Below, one piece after another: positions 23,530 to 24,436 of a stretch of 24,436 nucleotides of DNA (position 1 is its first letter; each line of letters begins with the position of its first letter). The position numbers were made by a program, and so were the translations under genes. The notes below the pieces were generated by a model that saw only the letters and a list, made by a program, of their open reading frames with translations, was not told where the DNA came from and ran no database searches. Source of the stretch: Alloprevotella tannerae. Its GTDB lineage: Bacteria > Bacteroidota > Bacteroidia > Bacteroidales > Bacteroidaceae. The stretch spans positions 1-24,436 of the forward strand of contig JABZGO010000005.1 of the NCBI GenBank assembly GCA_015259305.1, written 5' to 3'.

Positions 23530-24436
23530 GTGACGACTGCAGCAATAGATCGTGGGTATAATCCGATCCTGAAAGGCTTGCTCTTCTTGCAAAGCCACCT
23601 GAATCGGCGGCAATTTATACAACTGCTTAGCTTTTTGGTGGGCGTGGGTGCTGCGCTTTCGGCACAGCTTCTGAAGTGGCTAATCCACGAGATACAATTT
23701 TTGCTTACTTTTCGCTTTGATGCAGGACGGGCGCAATGGCTTTTCTTGGTTTATCCGGTTGTAGGTATCTTATTAACGACGCTTTTTATTAAGTATGTCG
23801 TTCGCGATGACATCGGACACGGCATTACGCGCATCCTTTATGCAATTTCACGCCGACAAGGGCATATTCGCCGTCATAATACGTGGTCTAGTATTTTAGC
23901 TTCTTCTCTAACAATTGGGTTTGGCGGATCAGTGGGAGCGGAGTCGCCGATCGTATTAACAGGTTCGGCCATCGGATCCAACCTAGGCGAGATTTTTCAT
24001 TTGGAGCACAAAGAATTAATGTTGCTCATTGGGTGCGGCGCATCAGCTGCCATTGCCGGTATCTTTAAGGCCCCCATCGCCGGTATCGTCTTTACGCTTG
24101 AAGTCTTGATGATAGACTTGACGATGGCTTCTTTACTACCTCTACTGATTGCTTCGCTGACGGCTACTTGCGTTACTTATTTCCTAACCGGCCCCGCTGC
24201 AATGTTTAGCTTCCACTTAAACGACCCCTTTGTCGTTGAGCGTGTGCCTAGTTCTATTTGTTTGGGCGCTTTCTGCGGCATCCTCTCGCTTTATTTCACA
24301 CGAGCGATGAATTGGTTTGAGCAAGTTTTCGGGCGCATCAATGGTACTTTTAAACGAGTCGCTTTAGGAGGAACAATCTTGGCGATTTTGATGTTCTTTT
24401 TCCCACCGCTTTATGGTGAAGGTTACAATATCATCG
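23530..24436 (+). CDS. ClC-family chloride channel or H+/Cl- antiporter, 3' end outside window
   Basis: About 302 residues are visible, with many hydrophobic helices, and the frame runs off the right edge. GFGGSVGAESPIVL (130-143) corresponds to the G-[KR]-E-G-P-x-V motif of ClC proteins, and E138 sits at the gating glutamate. DIGHGITR (94-101) occupies the place of the first selectivity element G-S-G-I-P, and FKAPIAGIVFTLE (179-191) is the conserved segment after it. The inner membrane is expected. The start is GTG at 23530, the only start codon near the tsaC stop in this frame; the next codons (VTTAAIDRGYNP) read naturally. Because the end is missing, a C-terminal CBS pair, frequent in Bacteroidota members, cannot be checked. 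Confidence 0.9.
   Translation, partial: MTTAAIDRGYNPILKGLLFLQSHLNRRQFIQLLSFLVGVGAALSAQLLKWLIHEIQFLLTFRFDAGRAQWLFLVYPVVGILLTTLFIKYVVRDDIGHGITRILYAISRRQGHIRRHNTWSSILASSLTIGFGGSVGAESPIVLTGSAIGSNLGEIFHLEHKELMLLIGCGASAAIAGIFKAPIAGIVFTLEVLMIDLTMASLLPLLIASLTATCVTYFLTGPAAMFSFHLNDPFVVERVPSSICLGAFCGILSLYFTRAMNWFEQVFGRINGTFKRVALGGTILAILMFFFPPLYGEGYNII

Overview
The window looks like chromosomal DNA of a member of the Bacteroidota, most probably order Bacteroidales. Upstream of nearly every gene there is a Bacteroides-type -7 box (TAnnTTTG or TAnnTTCG), in several cases with a TTTG-like -33 element 19-21 bp further up. The clpX-clpP-tig cluster, an AmpG-type permease coupled to a DUF4922/SpoIID protein, a DUF438-hemerythrin-PAS protein and a short CNNM-CBS protein fit the same group. 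I cannot name genus or species from the sequence alone.

Layout. (1) 1-953, minus: serC, cut by the left window edge. (2) 954-1731: intergenic, with the serC promoter, a four-unit 21-bp palindrome array (1311-1390) and a large hairpin. (3) 1732-6824, minus: a two-gene operon. A 1269-residue fusion (glycosyltransferase, HIT-like DUF4922 nucleotidyltransferase, SpoIID/LytB) overlaps an AmpG-like muropeptide permease by one base. (4) 6825-7811: AT-rich stretch holding an unlisted 59-codon gene (7537-7716) and a hairpin. (5) 7812-11228, minus: clpX, clpP, tig (proteostasis). (6) 11229-11787: divergent tig/valS promoters and a second 21-bp array of the same length. (7) 11788-14469, plus: valS, followed by a long hairpin. 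(8) 14769-17077, plus: a membrane-anchored, degenerate trypsin-like domain and a MORN-GH25 lysozyme-like domain in two overlapping frames, probably one gene with a frameshift. (9) 17391-18902, plus: DUF438/hemerythrin/PAS protein, convergent (one base between stops) with a small exported calycin-like protein. (10) 19408-20198: intergenic, with a nested hairpin at 19815-19868. (11) 20199-21182, plus: membrane acyltransferase. (12) 21352-22416, minus: CNNM-CBS protein with promoter and terminator. (13) 22882 to the right edge, plus: tsaC/sua5 and a ClC-type chloride channel/transporter, which runs off the window.

Most genes are housekeeping. The most unusual content is: the three-module fusion with a SpoIID domain that lacks any export signal, coupled to a muropeptide importer; the two exactly 80-bp palindrome arrays at distant intergenic sites; the split pseudoprotease-MORN-GH25 gene; and the 59-residue glycine-rich peptide gene. 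No tRNA, rRNA, CRISPR array, transposase or phage gene was seen.
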